NCBI GenBank assembly: GCA_965662885.1
Contig: CBFIJI010000004.1
Span: forward strand, 1 to 55,170
DNA from: CBFIJI01 sp965662885
GTDB taxonomy: Bacteria; Bacteroidota; Bacteroidia; Flavobacteriales; Flavobacteriaceae
Direction of reading: 5' to 3'
Length of the DNA: 55,170 bases
The position numbers were made by a program, and so were the translations under genes. The notes beneath the pieces were generated by a model. It was given only the letters and a program-made list of their open reading frames with translations. It had not been told where the DNA came from and did no database searches. Shown here in pieces: positions 24,000 to 32,708 of this stretch (position 1 is its first letter; every line of letters starts with the position of its first letter).

Positions 24000-24989
24000 C
24001 TACACCCATTGCTTTTCAATCAAATATTCCGCAATTTGAACGGTATTTGTTGCGGCACCTTTTCTTAAGTTGTCGGCAACAATCCATAGATTGACTGTGT
24101 TTTCTTGTGAAAAATCTTGCCGTATCCTTCCAACAAAGACCTCGTCTTTACCTTCTGCATAGATGGGCATGGGATAGGTATTGGTAGCTGGATTGTCTTG
24201 AACAATAATACCCGGTGTTTCGTGTAGCACTTTTCTTATAGCACTGAGTTCAATCGGCTTATGAAATTCAATGTTGACTGATTCACTATGTCCGCCTACA
24301 ACTGGAATTCGAATAGCTGTTGCAGTAACCCCTATGGAAGTATCATCCAAAATTTTATGGGTTTCATTCACCAATTTCATTTCTTCTTTGGTGTAGTCAT
24401 TTTCTAAGAAGACATCACATTGGGGGAGGGCATTCCGATGAATAGGGTAGGGGTAAGCCATCTCCCCTTTTTTGTCTTGATATTCATTTTCCAATTGTTG
24501 AACCGCTTTTACCCCAGTGCCCGTAATGGATTGATAGGTGGATATCACTAAGCGCTTAATTGGGTTTATACGATGTAAAGGAGCTAATGCCATAACCAAC
24601 TGAATGGTCGAACAATTAGGGTTCGCAATGATTTTGTCTTCCGGGCTCAGTGATCCCGCGTTGACTTCTGGGACAATAAGTTTTTTGGTGGGGTCCATGC
24701 GCCATGCAGAGGAATTATCAATAACTGTAGTCCCTACCGCAGCAAATTTTGGCGCCCAGAGTAGTGAGGTTTCACCACCCGCTGAAAATAAAGCGATATC
24801 GGGTCGTGCGGCTACTGCTGTTTCTAAACCGATTACAGTATGCTGCTCTCCTTTAAAATAAAGCTTTTTTCCTACTGAACGTTCTGAGGCCACCAACAAG
24901 AGTTCTTTAATTGGTAAAGAGCGTTCTGAAAGAACCTTTAACATTATTTCACCAACCATGCCTGTGGCACCTACGACTGCTATTTTCAT
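24000..24989 (-). CDS. asd: Aspartate-semialdehyde dehydrogenase
   Basis: The frame starts at 25052, but the ATG at 24989 gives MKIAVVGATGMVG, the NADP-binding start, and 329 residues. The catalytic Cys126 is in ANPNCSTIQ; the substrate Arg/His region includes AIRIPVVGGHSESV. The enzyme makes aspartate semialdehyde for lysine/diaminopimelate, threonine and methionine synthesis. alr lies 103 nt upstream on the same strand. In relatives I recall an mscL gene between them; none is present here. Confidence 0.95.
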   Translation of the reverse strand: MKIAVVGATGMVGEIMLKVLSERSLPIKELLLVASERSVGKKLYFKGEQHTVIGLETAVAARPDIALFSAGGETSLLWAPKFAAVGTTVIDNSSAWRMDPTKKLIVPEVNAGSLSPEDKIIANPNCSTIQLVMALAPLHRINPIKRLVISTYQSITGTGVKAVQQLENEYQDKKGEMAYPYPIHRNALPQCDVFLENDYTKEEMKLVNETHKILDDTSIGVTATAIRIPVVGGHSESVNIEFHKPIELSAIRKVLHETPGIIVQDNPATNTYPMPIYAEGKDEVFVGRIRQDFSQENTVNLWIVADNLRKGAATNTVQIAEYLIEKQWV

Positions 24990-25092
24990 TCTATTTATTT
25001 TGCGTAAAATTAGCACTAAATTCAATGTTCCCAAAGTAGAAAAAGAGACCACTCAAAAAAACAACAATAAGTTATAAATATAACACAGCGAT

Positions 25093-26181
25093 TTATTCAT
25101 CGTGAATAAATCGCGGAATCCGAGGTCCGATCCCAGCCAACAACTCATAGGAAATACTGCCCCCATTTTCAGCAAATTGATTGGCGTTATTACTATTTCC
25201 AAAAATCTCTACTCGATCACCTTCCTGACATGAAATACCAGTAACATCCACCATCAGCATATCCATACACACATTTCCTACTATTGGGGCTTCCGTTTCT
25301 TTAATGCGAACGCAGCCTTTATGATGACCAAAATGCCGTCCAATACCATCGGCATGACCAATAGGGAGGGTTGCAATTTTCCTTGTATTTGGCGCAATCC
25401 ATCCAGTATTGTAGCCAACAGCTTCTCCTTTTTTAACATGGTGAATTTGAGTAATAGCACTACTCAGAACACTTACGGGACGTAGCATACGATCCCATGC
25501 CTCTTGGTTCGCATATCCATGAAGGGCTATTCCAGAACGAACAGCATCCAAATGGTAATCGTTATAATTAAAAATCCCAGAGCTATTCAATAAATGAAAT
25601 TGAACATCAGGGGTGGCGTTGAGGTGTTTTTTTTTAATATTTTCAAAGCGTTCAATTTGTCGATCACAAAAAGGAGATGGGCGGGGATCTTCGGTAGCGC
25701 CCAAATGGGAATAGACACTTTGAAGTGAAAATGGACTATTTTGTAAACGATTGATCACCCATGTACATTCTTCTTCAGCAAAACCAATGCGGTTAAGTCC
25801 AGTGTTGTATTTTATATGAATAGGGTAATGATCGATTTGCTTTTGTTCAGTTATTTTTTGAAAGGCTTCCCATAGATTTTTCGAGTATAGCGCAGGTTCT
25901 AATTGCGCGTTAATCAAGGCGGCTAAATTCTCTTTTTGAGGATAGAAGACAAGGATAGGCACTTGTATTCCTTCCTTTCTTAGTAGTTCTCCTTCTTGGG
26001 TATAGGCTACGGCAAGCATGTTGATTCCCAAAGCGACCAAACGCTTTGCAATGGCGGTGGTTTCACTTCCATAAGCCGTTGCTTTTACCACACCAATTAA
26101 CTGTGTCTTGGACTTCAGCTGTTTTCTAAGCACCTTATAATTATGGTCGAGGTGTTGCAAATAGATGTCAAGACGATTCAA
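25093..26181 (-). CDS. alr: Alanine racemase
   Basis: A 362-residue PLP enzyme that makes D-alanine for peptidoglycan. The PLP Lys33 is in GVVKATAYGSE; the usual KADAYGHG is altered to KATAYGSE. The second catalytic base, Tyr, is in the AVGYNTGW motif of the C-terminal domain, followed by ATLPIGHADG and GNVCMDMLMVDVT. It starts 12 nt after tdk, so tdk-alr is likely one transcript. Confidence 0.93.
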   Translation of the reverse strand: MNRLDIYLQHLDHNYKVLRKQLKSKTQLIGVVKATAYGSETTAIAKRLVALGINMLAVAYTQEGELLRKEGIQVPILVFYPQKENLAALINAQLEPALYSKNLWEAFQKITEQKQIDHYPIHIKYNTGLNRIGFAEEECTWVINRLQNSPFSLQSVYSHLGATEDPRPSPFCDRQIERFENIKKKHLNATPDVQFHLLNSSGIFNYNDYHLDAVRSGIALHGYANQEAWDRMLRPVSVLSSAITQIHHVKKGEAVGYNTGWIAPNTRKIATLPIGHADGIGRHFGHHKGCVRIKETEAPIVGNVCMDMLMVDVTGISCQEGDRVEIFGNSNNANQFAENGGSISYELLAGIGPRIPRFIHDE

Positions 26182-26193
26182 GGGTATGTTTTT

Positions 26194-26820
26194 TTATTGT
26201 TTTGCGTCGGACTTTTTTTTATCCTTTTTGGTCTCCTCTCTTTGTTCCGTCATGGCTTTAAAGAAAGCTCCTCTGCTGAGTGGCTCATAGCTTTCCTTTT
26301 CTCCCAACATGACCAAATCATCATTTGACTTCTTGCGATAACTGTATTGTGCAAGATTTCCTGTTCGCGTACAAACCGCATGAACTTTGGTTACGTATTC
26401 CGCCGTAGCCATCAATCCGGGCATGGGTCCAAACGGATTTCCTTTGTAGTCCATGTCTAATCCAGCAACAATCACCCGAACTCCACGATTCGCAAGATCA
26501 TTACAAACCTTAATAATTTCGTCATCAAAAAATTGCGCTTCATCAATCCCAACCACTTCACAATCGTCAGCAAGAATGGGAATATTGGTGGCCATGGGAA
26601 CAGGGGTGGAACGTATTTGATTATCATCGTGAGACATCACCAAAGCATCGTCATATCGTAGATCAATACTCGGTTTAAAAATCTCCACTTTTTGTTTTGC
26701 AAACTGTGCTCGTTTCAGTCTGCGAATAAGTTCTTCTGTTTTTCCAGAAAACATGGAACCACAAATCACTTCTATCCAACCAAATTGTTCTTTTGGGTTT
26801 ACTGTATTTTCTAAAAACAT
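26194..26820 (-). CDS. tdk: Thymidine kinase, type II
   Basis: A 208-residue dNTP-salvage kinase. P-loop GSMFSGKT (21-28), catalytic Glu94 in GIDEAQFF, and the lasso block ESYEPLSRGAF near 178. Most type II enzymes hold a structural zinc with four Cys; here only Cys150 remains in the VCTRTGNLAQYSYRK segment, and the CxxC partners are gone. The tail is Lys-rich (TKKDKKKSDAK). A Shine-Dalgarno-poor leader carries AGCAC/GTGCT (26842-26856), a small hairpin between the promoter box and the ATG. Confidence 0.94.
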   Translation of the reverse strand: MFLENTVNPKEQFGWIEVICGSMFSGKTEELIRRLKRAQFAKQKVEIFKPSIDLRYDDALVMSHDDNQIRSTPVPMATNIPILADDCEVVGIDEAQFFDDEIIKVCNDLANRGVRVIVAGLDMDYKGNPFGPMPGLMATAEYVTKVHAVCTRTGNLAQYSYRKKSNDDLVMLGEKESYEPLSRGAFFKAMTEQREETKKDKKKSDAKQ

Positions 26821-26872
26821 TTCGTAATTTTCTGCTTCAAAAGCACATAAGGTGCTCTCTCATCTACCCCAA

Positions 26873-26880
26873 CAAAGATA
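26873..26880 (-). promoter_or_regulatory. Promoter of tdk-alr
   Basis: TATCTTTG on the minus strand matches TAnnTTTG exactly, 53 nt upstream of the tdk ATG. TTTG 16 nt further upstream could act as a -33 box with a shortish spacer. Confidence 0.5.
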
Positions 26881-26911
26881 TTAAAATGGATTGGGACAAA
26901 CTTAAAAAGTT

Positions 26912-27598
26912 ATGATAGACAAAATAAAAGATGTTTTATTCAACTTTGCTGAGGAAATTATTTCCGATATGGACGCCCTATCCATGGAAACTCTCCATGC
27001 CAAAGTTCAAAAATTACATGAAATCACTACCGTATATCATTTCCTATCCCAAGGAGGCAAAGAGGACAAGTTTAATTGGGAAGATCAAGAGTTACAGTTA
27101 GGTAAAATCCTAGATGAACTCTCCCTAAAAGAAAAAACCTTGTCTTCGTCAGATTCAAGAAATATTGAAGATTCCATTGAAATACCTACAGTGATGGATT
27201 CAATTAAAAACCTTGTTACTGAGATCCCTGAACCCCATGAAACTAATACTGTCTTTCAACATTTAGATGAATTGCCCACTTTTGTTAAAAAGGATGTTCG
27301 GATTGAAAAAAAAGAAACCATCATCAGTTCAGAAACAAAGAACCTTAACGATCGCTTTAATAAAGGCTTAAAAATTGGTTTAAATGATCGTTTGGCTTTT
27401 ATAAAAAACTTATTTAATGACAGTCAGCTGGAGTATCAGCGTGTACTTTCTCAACTGGTTACGTTTAACGACTTTTCAGAGGCTGCTTCATTTGTTCAGA
27501 ACATTGTCAAACCAGAGTACGACCTTTGGGTCGGAAAAGAAATCTATGAAGAGCGTTTATTAAAAATTTTAGAATCTTTTTTTAATGCTCCTAGCTGA
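26912..27598 (+). CDS. Conserved flavobacterial protein of unknown function
   Basis: A 228-residue acidic cytoplasmic protein. It has two helical ends joined by a low-complexity middle. The N-terminal part (about 1-80, DKIKDVLFNFAEEIISDMDAL) contains HEITTVYHFL. The C-terminal part (about 150-225) begins FNKGLKIGLNDRLAFIKNLFNDS and ends in helices around WVGKEIYEERLLKILESFF. That C-terminal pattern is familiar from unannotated Flavobacteriia proteins next to rsmI. No catalytic motif is visible. It is divergent from tdk and 44 nt ahead of rsmI. Confidence 0.7.
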   Translation: MIDKIKDVLFNFAEEIISDMDALSMETLHAKVQKLHEITTVYHFLSQGGKEDKFNWEDQELQLGKILDELSLKEKTLSSSDSRNIEDSIEIPTVMDSIKNLVTEIPEPHETNTVFQHLDELPTFVKKDVRIEKKETIISSETKNLNDRFNKGLKIGLNDRLAFIKNLFNDSQLEYQRVLSQLVTFNDFSEAASFVQNIVKPEYDLWVGKEIYEERLLKILESFFNAPS

Positions 27599-27642
27599 TT
27601 TAAAATTCCGTAAATTTTAGCGCACAAAAACGAGACAATTTT

Positions 27643-28320
27643 ATGCCGATTTTATATGTAGTGCCTACCCCAATTGGTCACCTTGAGGACATGACTTTCC
27701 GTGCTGTTAATGTCCTCCAGCAAGTTGATTTAATTTTAGCGGAGGACACTCGAACCAGTGGTAAACTCCTCAAGCATTTTGATATTGGAACACCAGCAAC
27801 GAGTTTTCATATGCATAATGAGCATAAAAAATTACAAGCCATCATTTCAAAAATGCAAACTGGAACTCAAATAGCATTAATTTCTGATGCGGGAACACCT
27901 GGAATTTCTGACCCTGGCTATCTTTTGATTCGCGAGGCACTTGCCCATCAAATTGAGGTGCAATGCTTACCAGGAGCAACAGCAGTTATTCCTGCTTTGG
28001 TACAAAGTGGCCTTCCCTGTGATCGCTTTGTTTTTGAAGGATTTCTACCTCCAAAAAAAGGGCGGCAAACCCGTATTGAACTATTGGCATTAGAACCTCG
28101 AACGGTGGTAGTGTACGAATCTCCTCACAAACTAATTAAGACATTAACCCAGTTGAGCCACTTTTTCGGGGAAGCGCGTTCCATTTCAATTGTTCGAGAA
28201 TTGACTAAAATGTTTGAAGAAACCTATCGAGGGACCCTTGCTGAAGCAGTGACTTATTTTGAAACCCATCCACCCAAGGGGGAATTTGTATTATGTATCG
28301 CTGGACATAAAGCCAAATAA
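27643..28320 (+). CDS. rsmI: 16S rRNA 2'-O-methyltransferase RsmI
   Basis: A 225-residue SAM-dependent enzyme that methylates the 2'-O of C1402 in 16S rRNA. The tetrapyrrole-methylase fold is complete: LYVVPTPIGHLEDMTFRA at the start, LAEDTRTS, SDAGTPGISDPG and PGATAVIPALVQSGLP. At 225 residues it lacks the C-terminal extension of the E. coli protein (286), as is usual in this phylum. recJ begins 1 nt after its stop. Confidence 0.93.
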   Translation: MPILYVVPTPIGHLEDMTFRAVNVLQQVDLILAEDTRTSGKLLKHFDIGTPATSFHMHNEHKKLQAIISKMQTGTQIALISDAGTPGISDPGYLLIREALAHQIEVQCLPGATAVIPALVQSGLPCDRFVFEGFLPPKKGRQTRIELLALEPRTVVVYESPHKLIKTLTQLSHFFGEARSISIVRELTKMFEETYRGTLAEAVTYFETHPPKGEFVLCIAGHKAK

Positions 28321-28321
28321 G

Positions 28322-30016
28322 ATGCGTTGGATTCAAAAAAAGAAACCCGATACAGAACGGACAATAGGCCTACAAAAGGATCTAAACGTTTCGGAGACCA
28401 TTGCGCAACTTCTTGTTCAAAGAGATATTGACTCCTTTGATGCGGCTAAACGCTTCTTTCGGCCCCAATTGTCAGACTTACACGATCCCTTTGAGATGCA
28501 AGATATGCAGCTTGCGGTAACGCGTATTCAAAAAGCCATTGCCGACCAAGAAAAAGTCATCGTATATGGAGATTATGACGTAGATGGAACAACCGCAGTT
28601 GCTTTGATGTACAGTTTTTTAAAATTGCGGCTGGAAACGAGTGCGCCTTATATTCCTGACCGATACACCGAAGGCTATGGTATTTCCATGCAAGGAATTG
28701 ATCATGCACACCAAGAGGGGGTTGGTTTAATCATAGCTTTGGATTGTGGGATTAAAGCAATAGAACAGGTGCGTTATGCCAACAGTTTAGGGATTGATAT
28801 GATTATTTGTGATCATCACCTACCGGGCGAACAACTTCCTGATGCTATCGCTATTTTAGATCCTAAACGCAGTGACTGTTCATATCCTTATAAAGAACTT
28901 TGTGGGTGTGGTATTGGCTTTAAATTAATCCAAGCTCTTACTGCTGCACAAGGGGACCCTTTTGAAACGCTTCTCCCTTACCTCGATTTGGTGGCTACGG
29001 CCATTGCGGCAGATATTGTTCCGATGACAGGGGAAAACCGTATCCTTATGCACTTTGGATTGAAACAATTACAGTCCGCCCCTCGACCCGGTTTTCAGTT
29101 CTTTTTAAGTCAGCTGAATAAAACAATACGAGTTTCTGATCTTGTCTTTATCATTGCCCCTAGAATTAATGCTGCTGGTCGAATGAAACATGGTCTTTTT
29201 GCGGTTCAACTCTTAACAGCAACAACTGCAGAGCTCGCCATGCCATTAGCACGCTCCATTGAATTTTTTAATACGGAACGTAAAGCGACTGATGAACGAA
29301 TTACCGCCGCCGCTTTAGAACAACTGGAAAAGAACCAAGAATTGGAACGCTTTAGTACGGTCGTTTTTGACCCTGATTGGCATAAAGGGGTCGTTGGTAT
29401 TGTCGCTTCTCGTTTAATTGAAAAGCATTACCGTCCTACGGTAGTTTTAACCCAATCGGGAGATATTCTTGCAGGTTCCGTGCGTTCGGTTTCTGGATTT
29501 AATGTTTATCATGCTTTAGAAGCTTGTCAAGAACATATGATTCAGTTTGGAGGGCATAAATATGCTGCAGGACTTACTTTAAAAAAGGAACAGTATTCTG
29601 CCTTTAAAACTACTTTTGAGTCGGTTGTTAAAGAGCGCATCTTACCCGAACAACGGCAACCGGTCTATTATTATGATCTAGCTATTGATTTTCAAACGAT
29701 CTCCCAAAAAATGTATCGAATCCTCGCACAAATGGGTCCCTTTGGTCCTCAAAATATGCAGCCGGTTTTTAAAACATCCCAATGTAAAGATAGTGGTAGA
29801 ACGCGTGCTGTTGGAAAGGACCAAACGCATTTACGTCTGGAAGTAGAAGATATTACGGGGGAACGACTAATCGGGATTGCTTTTGGGATGGCTCATCATT
29901 TAAATAAAATTAAAAGCAGGGAACTGTTTTCACTACTTTATACCTTGGAAGAAAATGAATTTAATGGGGTGGTTTCTCTACAATTAAAAGTTAAGGATCT
30001 TTCTTTTGACCAATAA
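28322..30016 (+). CDS. recJ: Single-stranded-DNA exonuclease RecJ
   Basis: The frame opens at 28259 inside rsmI, but the ATG at 28322 (MRWIQKKKPD) right after the rsmI stop gives 564 residues and the family's start. The DHH-phosphoesterase motifs are present: YGDYDVDGTTA, the MIICDHHLPG DHH triad, and the C-terminal DHHA1 GGHKYAAGLTL, followed by an OB-fold region. It degrades single strands 5' to 3' in recombination and mismatch repair. It is tightly coupled to rsmI. Confidence 0.94.
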   Translation: MRWIQKKKPDTERTIGLQKDLNVSETIAQLLVQRDIDSFDAAKRFFRPQLSDLHDPFEMQDMQLAVTRIQKAIADQEKVIVYGDYDVDGTTAVALMYSFLKLRLETSAPYIPDRYTEGYGISMQGIDHAHQEGVGLIIALDCGIKAIEQVRYANSLGIDMIICDHHLPGEQLPDAIAILDPKRSDCSYPYKELCGCGIGFKLIQALTAAQGDPFETLLPYLDLVATAIAADIVPMTGENRILMHFGLKQLQSAPRPGFQFFLSQLNKTIRVSDLVFIIAPRINAAGRMKHGLFAVQLLTATTAELAMPLARSIEFFNTERKATDERITAAALEQLEKNQELERFSTVVFDPDWHKGVVGIVASRLIEKHYRPTVVLTQSGDILAGSVRSVSGFNVYHALEACQEHMIQFGGHKYAAGLTLKKEQYSAFKTTFESVVKERILPEQRQPVYYYDLAIDFQTISQKMYRILAQMGPFGPQNMQPVFKTSQCKDSGRTRAVGKDQTHLRLEVEDITGERLIGIAFGMAHHLNKIKSRELFSLLYTLEENEFNGVVSLQLKVKDLSFDQ

Positions 30017-30018
30017 AA

Positions 30019-30039
30019 AACCCCCGCAAAGCGGGGGTT
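30019..30039 (-). terminator. Terminator of the TonB receptor gene
   Basis: AACCCCCGC and GCGGGGGTT form a 9-bp stem over AAA. The minus strand runs on into TTTTTT, so it serves the receptor gene; on the plus strand A follows, so it is weaker for recJ. Confidence 0.75.
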
Positions 30040-30061
30040 AAAAAGATCTTAATGAAAGGAT

Positions 30062-32596
30062 CTAGAATTTATAACGAAGGGCAAAATTCCACGTTGTTCC
30101 AAATCCGAACCAAACATAGTTTTGCGTATTAATTCCTTTATAGGTATCAGAACCTTGATCAGCATAGATGTTTGAGTTTGACTCAGCAATGTACTCTTCA
30201 TTAAACAAGTTGTTGATGTTTAATCGTGCACTCATCTTGTTCCCTAAGAAATCAAATACATAACTAGCTCCAAAATCAACAAGGTTGTAAGCAGGTAACT
30301 TAATTGCTCCCTCATTGTCAGGATTTAAAAAGGCAGAATCTGTGATGCTATAATCTGCATAAAGATTATCAACACTTCTCCAACCTAAATCAAAGGAGAA
30401 GTTTTCTGTTACACGGTAGTCTGCTTCCAAGTAAGATACAAACTGTGCAGCATCTCCAACTTTAGCGTCTTTAGTGTAAAGCGTACCTTCACCAATTAAT
30501 TGTTGGTTATCGTCAAAAAGTGAAGCACTAAAGTCTTTGGTGTATTTCCAATCTCCCAAAGAAATCATCCCTCTAATCTTTAAGTTGCTTGTTGGCTTGT
30601 ACGTTCCTTCGATTTCAATACCATTGTGTGTTTGATCGATGTCTGTAAATTGAGCAGTACCATCTTGTCCACTTTCAGTAGTAAATCCTCTAGAGATAAA
30701 ACGGTCTCCCCAAGTAGTTGTGTAAAGGTTTACATTAACTTTTAAAGCGTTAGATACAAAACCGTAACCTAATTCAAAAGAAGTAATTTTTTCATTTTGA
30801 AGATTTTCGTTTACGTTGTTAGCATAGTTAGGGAATACCGCATCAAAGTTAGGTTGTCTTTCAATATATCCAGCGTTGAAGAAGATGTTGTTGCTTTGGT
30901 TGATGTTAAAGTTGGCACCTCCTTTAAAGTAACCACCACCAACATTTTTCTTTTCAGACAATGGGTTGGTTGGTTGGTCAAAGAAATCTTCTCTTTGGAA
31001 CGACTGGTTTGATAGTCCGGCTTGTACTACAGCATTAAGTTTTCCACTTGCATACTCAGCCATCCCGTTGAATCCTTGCCATCCGACATATCCAATATTG
31101 TAATAATCCATTTTAGGACCTCTGATTCCTGTATTATTGAATGGAGAAGCTTCGATGAGTGTTTCAATGATTTGACCATCGTTGTTTCGGTTTCCAGTAG
31201 AGTAATAACCGTCAAGTCCCATTAAATCATTAAGTACTCTATAGTGATAACCTTTGTAGTTACGTAAATCAACTCCAAGAGAGTAGGTCATTTTTTCACC
31301 TTCAAATTTAATTTTTGAGATAGCACCTACCCAGTCATGAGAGTTCATAGAAGCTCTTCTTACTAAGACCGCTCTATTTACTCCATCGTCTCTAAAACCG
31401 TTTGAACCAATTCTTAAACCGTCAAAGTTTCCTCTAGCCAAGCCCCCTGTATAAGGATCAGTAGTAGCAATGTTGTTCGCAACAACGGCATCATAATCAA
31501 TACTACCGTTAGCCAATCGTGCACCATCCCCATTTTCTAGGTAATGCTCTGTAAGATCTTTTCTAAAGGGTAAGATATTAGAAACACTATTTCTAAAGTA
31601 GTTTCCTCGAGGACCTGTTCCTCCACCTCTACCGGCTGAACCGTATAAAGAAGTCGCTAAACTTACTTTACTACTAATTTCCCAGTCCCAGTTGAAAGTG
31701 GCTAATGGTTTGTTGTAGAAGTTTCTTCTCATATTATACTCTTCACCATCTAAGATACCTCCATTACTATTCCATCGTTGATCAATTCCTTCATCTCCAA
31801 AGTTTTCAAAATCACGAATTGAAACCCATGCGCTTCTTTGGTGGTGCCATTGACCAGCGCCAAGTACACTTAAGTTAAAACCATGTGCAGAACCTTCAGG
31901 ATTGTATCCTACAGAAGCAAAATACGTCCATCCTTCTCCTTGAGTACTGTTGACATAACCGTCACCAGACCATTTCGATAATAGTAAGCTCAAAGCCCAT
32001 CCTTCATCATTTTTTCCAGTATTGTAGGCAGCAGTTGTTTTGGTATAATTGTCATTTCCAAGCATTTGAGAAATAGTACCTCCTTCTTGTTTGTCAGCTG
32101 CTTTTGTAAAGATGGAAACAGTACCCCCAACAGACGGTACAGCCAAACTCGTTGCACCCAAACCTCTTTGGATTTGTATTCCAGAAGCAACATCGGTAAG
32201 ACCTTGCCAGTTGGACCAATAAACCCATCCATTTTCCATGTCGTTAACGGGTTGACCGTTGATCAAGAATGCTGTGTTACGTTGCGTAAATCCTCGAACA
32301 CTAATTCGAGAGTCACCGTAACCACCACCTTGTTTGGTAGCATAAACACCAGGGGTGTTGTTCATGATTTCAGGAAATTCTTGATTCCCCACTCTTAATG
32401 AAATCTGCTCGGCAGATATGGTACTCAGTGCAATCGGCGTTTCACGCTCTTTTGCAATTTTAATGACGCCAGAAGCTACTACAACCTCTTCAAGACTTAC
32501 AAAAGTCCCAAGCGTATCTATTTCTTTTTCACTCGTTTCTTGTGCAAAAGCGAATGAAGAAAAAATCACAATAGATGATAATACTAGTTTTTTCAT
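30062..32596 (-). CDS. TonB-dependent outer-membrane receptor
   Basis: An 844-residue receptor. The signal peptide ends FAFAQ (about 19). A short lead-in is followed by the plug domain (about 35-165), with EEVVVASG as a TonB-box-like segment and the ISVRGFTQRNTAFLINGQPVNDM core. The 22-strand barrel runs to the C-terminus, which ends NFALRYKF with the usual aromatic last residue. There is no carboxypeptidase-regulatory domain, unlike the second receptor in the window, and no SusD partner. The ligand is unknown; catecholate siderophores or small nutrients are options. Confidence 0.9.
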   Translation of the reverse strand: MKKLVLSSIVIFSSFAFAQETSEKEIDTLGTFVSLEEVVVASGVIKIAKERETPIALSTISAEQISLRVGNQEFPEIMNNTPGVYATKQGGGYGDSRISVRGFTQRNTAFLINGQPVNDMENGWVYWSNWQGLTDVASGIQIQRGLGATSLAVPSVGGTVSIFTKAADKQEGGTISQMLGNDNYTKTTAAYNTGKNDEGWALSLLLSKWSGDGYVNSTQGEGWTYFASVGYNPEGSAHGFNLSVLGAGQWHHQRSAWVSIRDFENFGDEGIDQRWNSNGGILDGEEYNMRRNFYNKPLATFNWDWEISSKVSLATSLYGSAGRGGGTGPRGNYFRNSVSNILPFRKDLTEHYLENGDGARLANGSIDYDAVVANNIATTDPYTGGLARGNFDGLRIGSNGFRDDGVNRAVLVRRASMNSHDWVGAISKIKFEGEKMTYSLGVDLRNYKGYHYRVLNDLMGLDGYYSTGNRNNDGQIIETLIEASPFNNTGIRGPKMDYYNIGYVGWQGFNGMAEYASGKLNAVVQAGLSNQSFQREDFFDQPTNPLSEKKNVGGGYFKGGANFNINQSNNIFFNAGYIERQPNFDAVFPNYANNVNENLQNEKITSFELGYGFVSNALKVNVNLYTTTWGDRFISRGFTTESGQDGTAQFTDIDQTHNGIEIEGTYKPTSNLKIRGMISLGDWKYTKDFSASLFDDNQQLIGEGTLYTKDAKVGDAAQFVSYLEADYRVTENFSFDLGWRSVDNLYADYSITDSAFLNPDNEGAIKLPAYNLVDFGASYVFDFLGNKMSARLNINNLFNEEYIAESNSNIYADQGSDTYKGINTQNYVWFGFGTTWNFALRYKF

Positions 32597-32623
32597 GTTT
32601 GTTTTTAGTTAGAAAAATTTTAA

Positions 32624-32631
32624 CAAAACTA
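32624..32631 (-). promoter_or_regulatory. Promoter of the TonB receptor gene
   Basis: The minus strand reads TAGTTTTG, an exact TAnnTTTG box 28 nt before the ATG at 32596. No -33 TTG is evident at the usual distance. Confidence 0.45.
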
Positions 32632-32708
32632 GTAAATAATGATACTGTAGATGTTTTATAATGTTAACAAAAAATTAACAAATCTTAAACTCCTAAGCCC
32701 TCCATATT

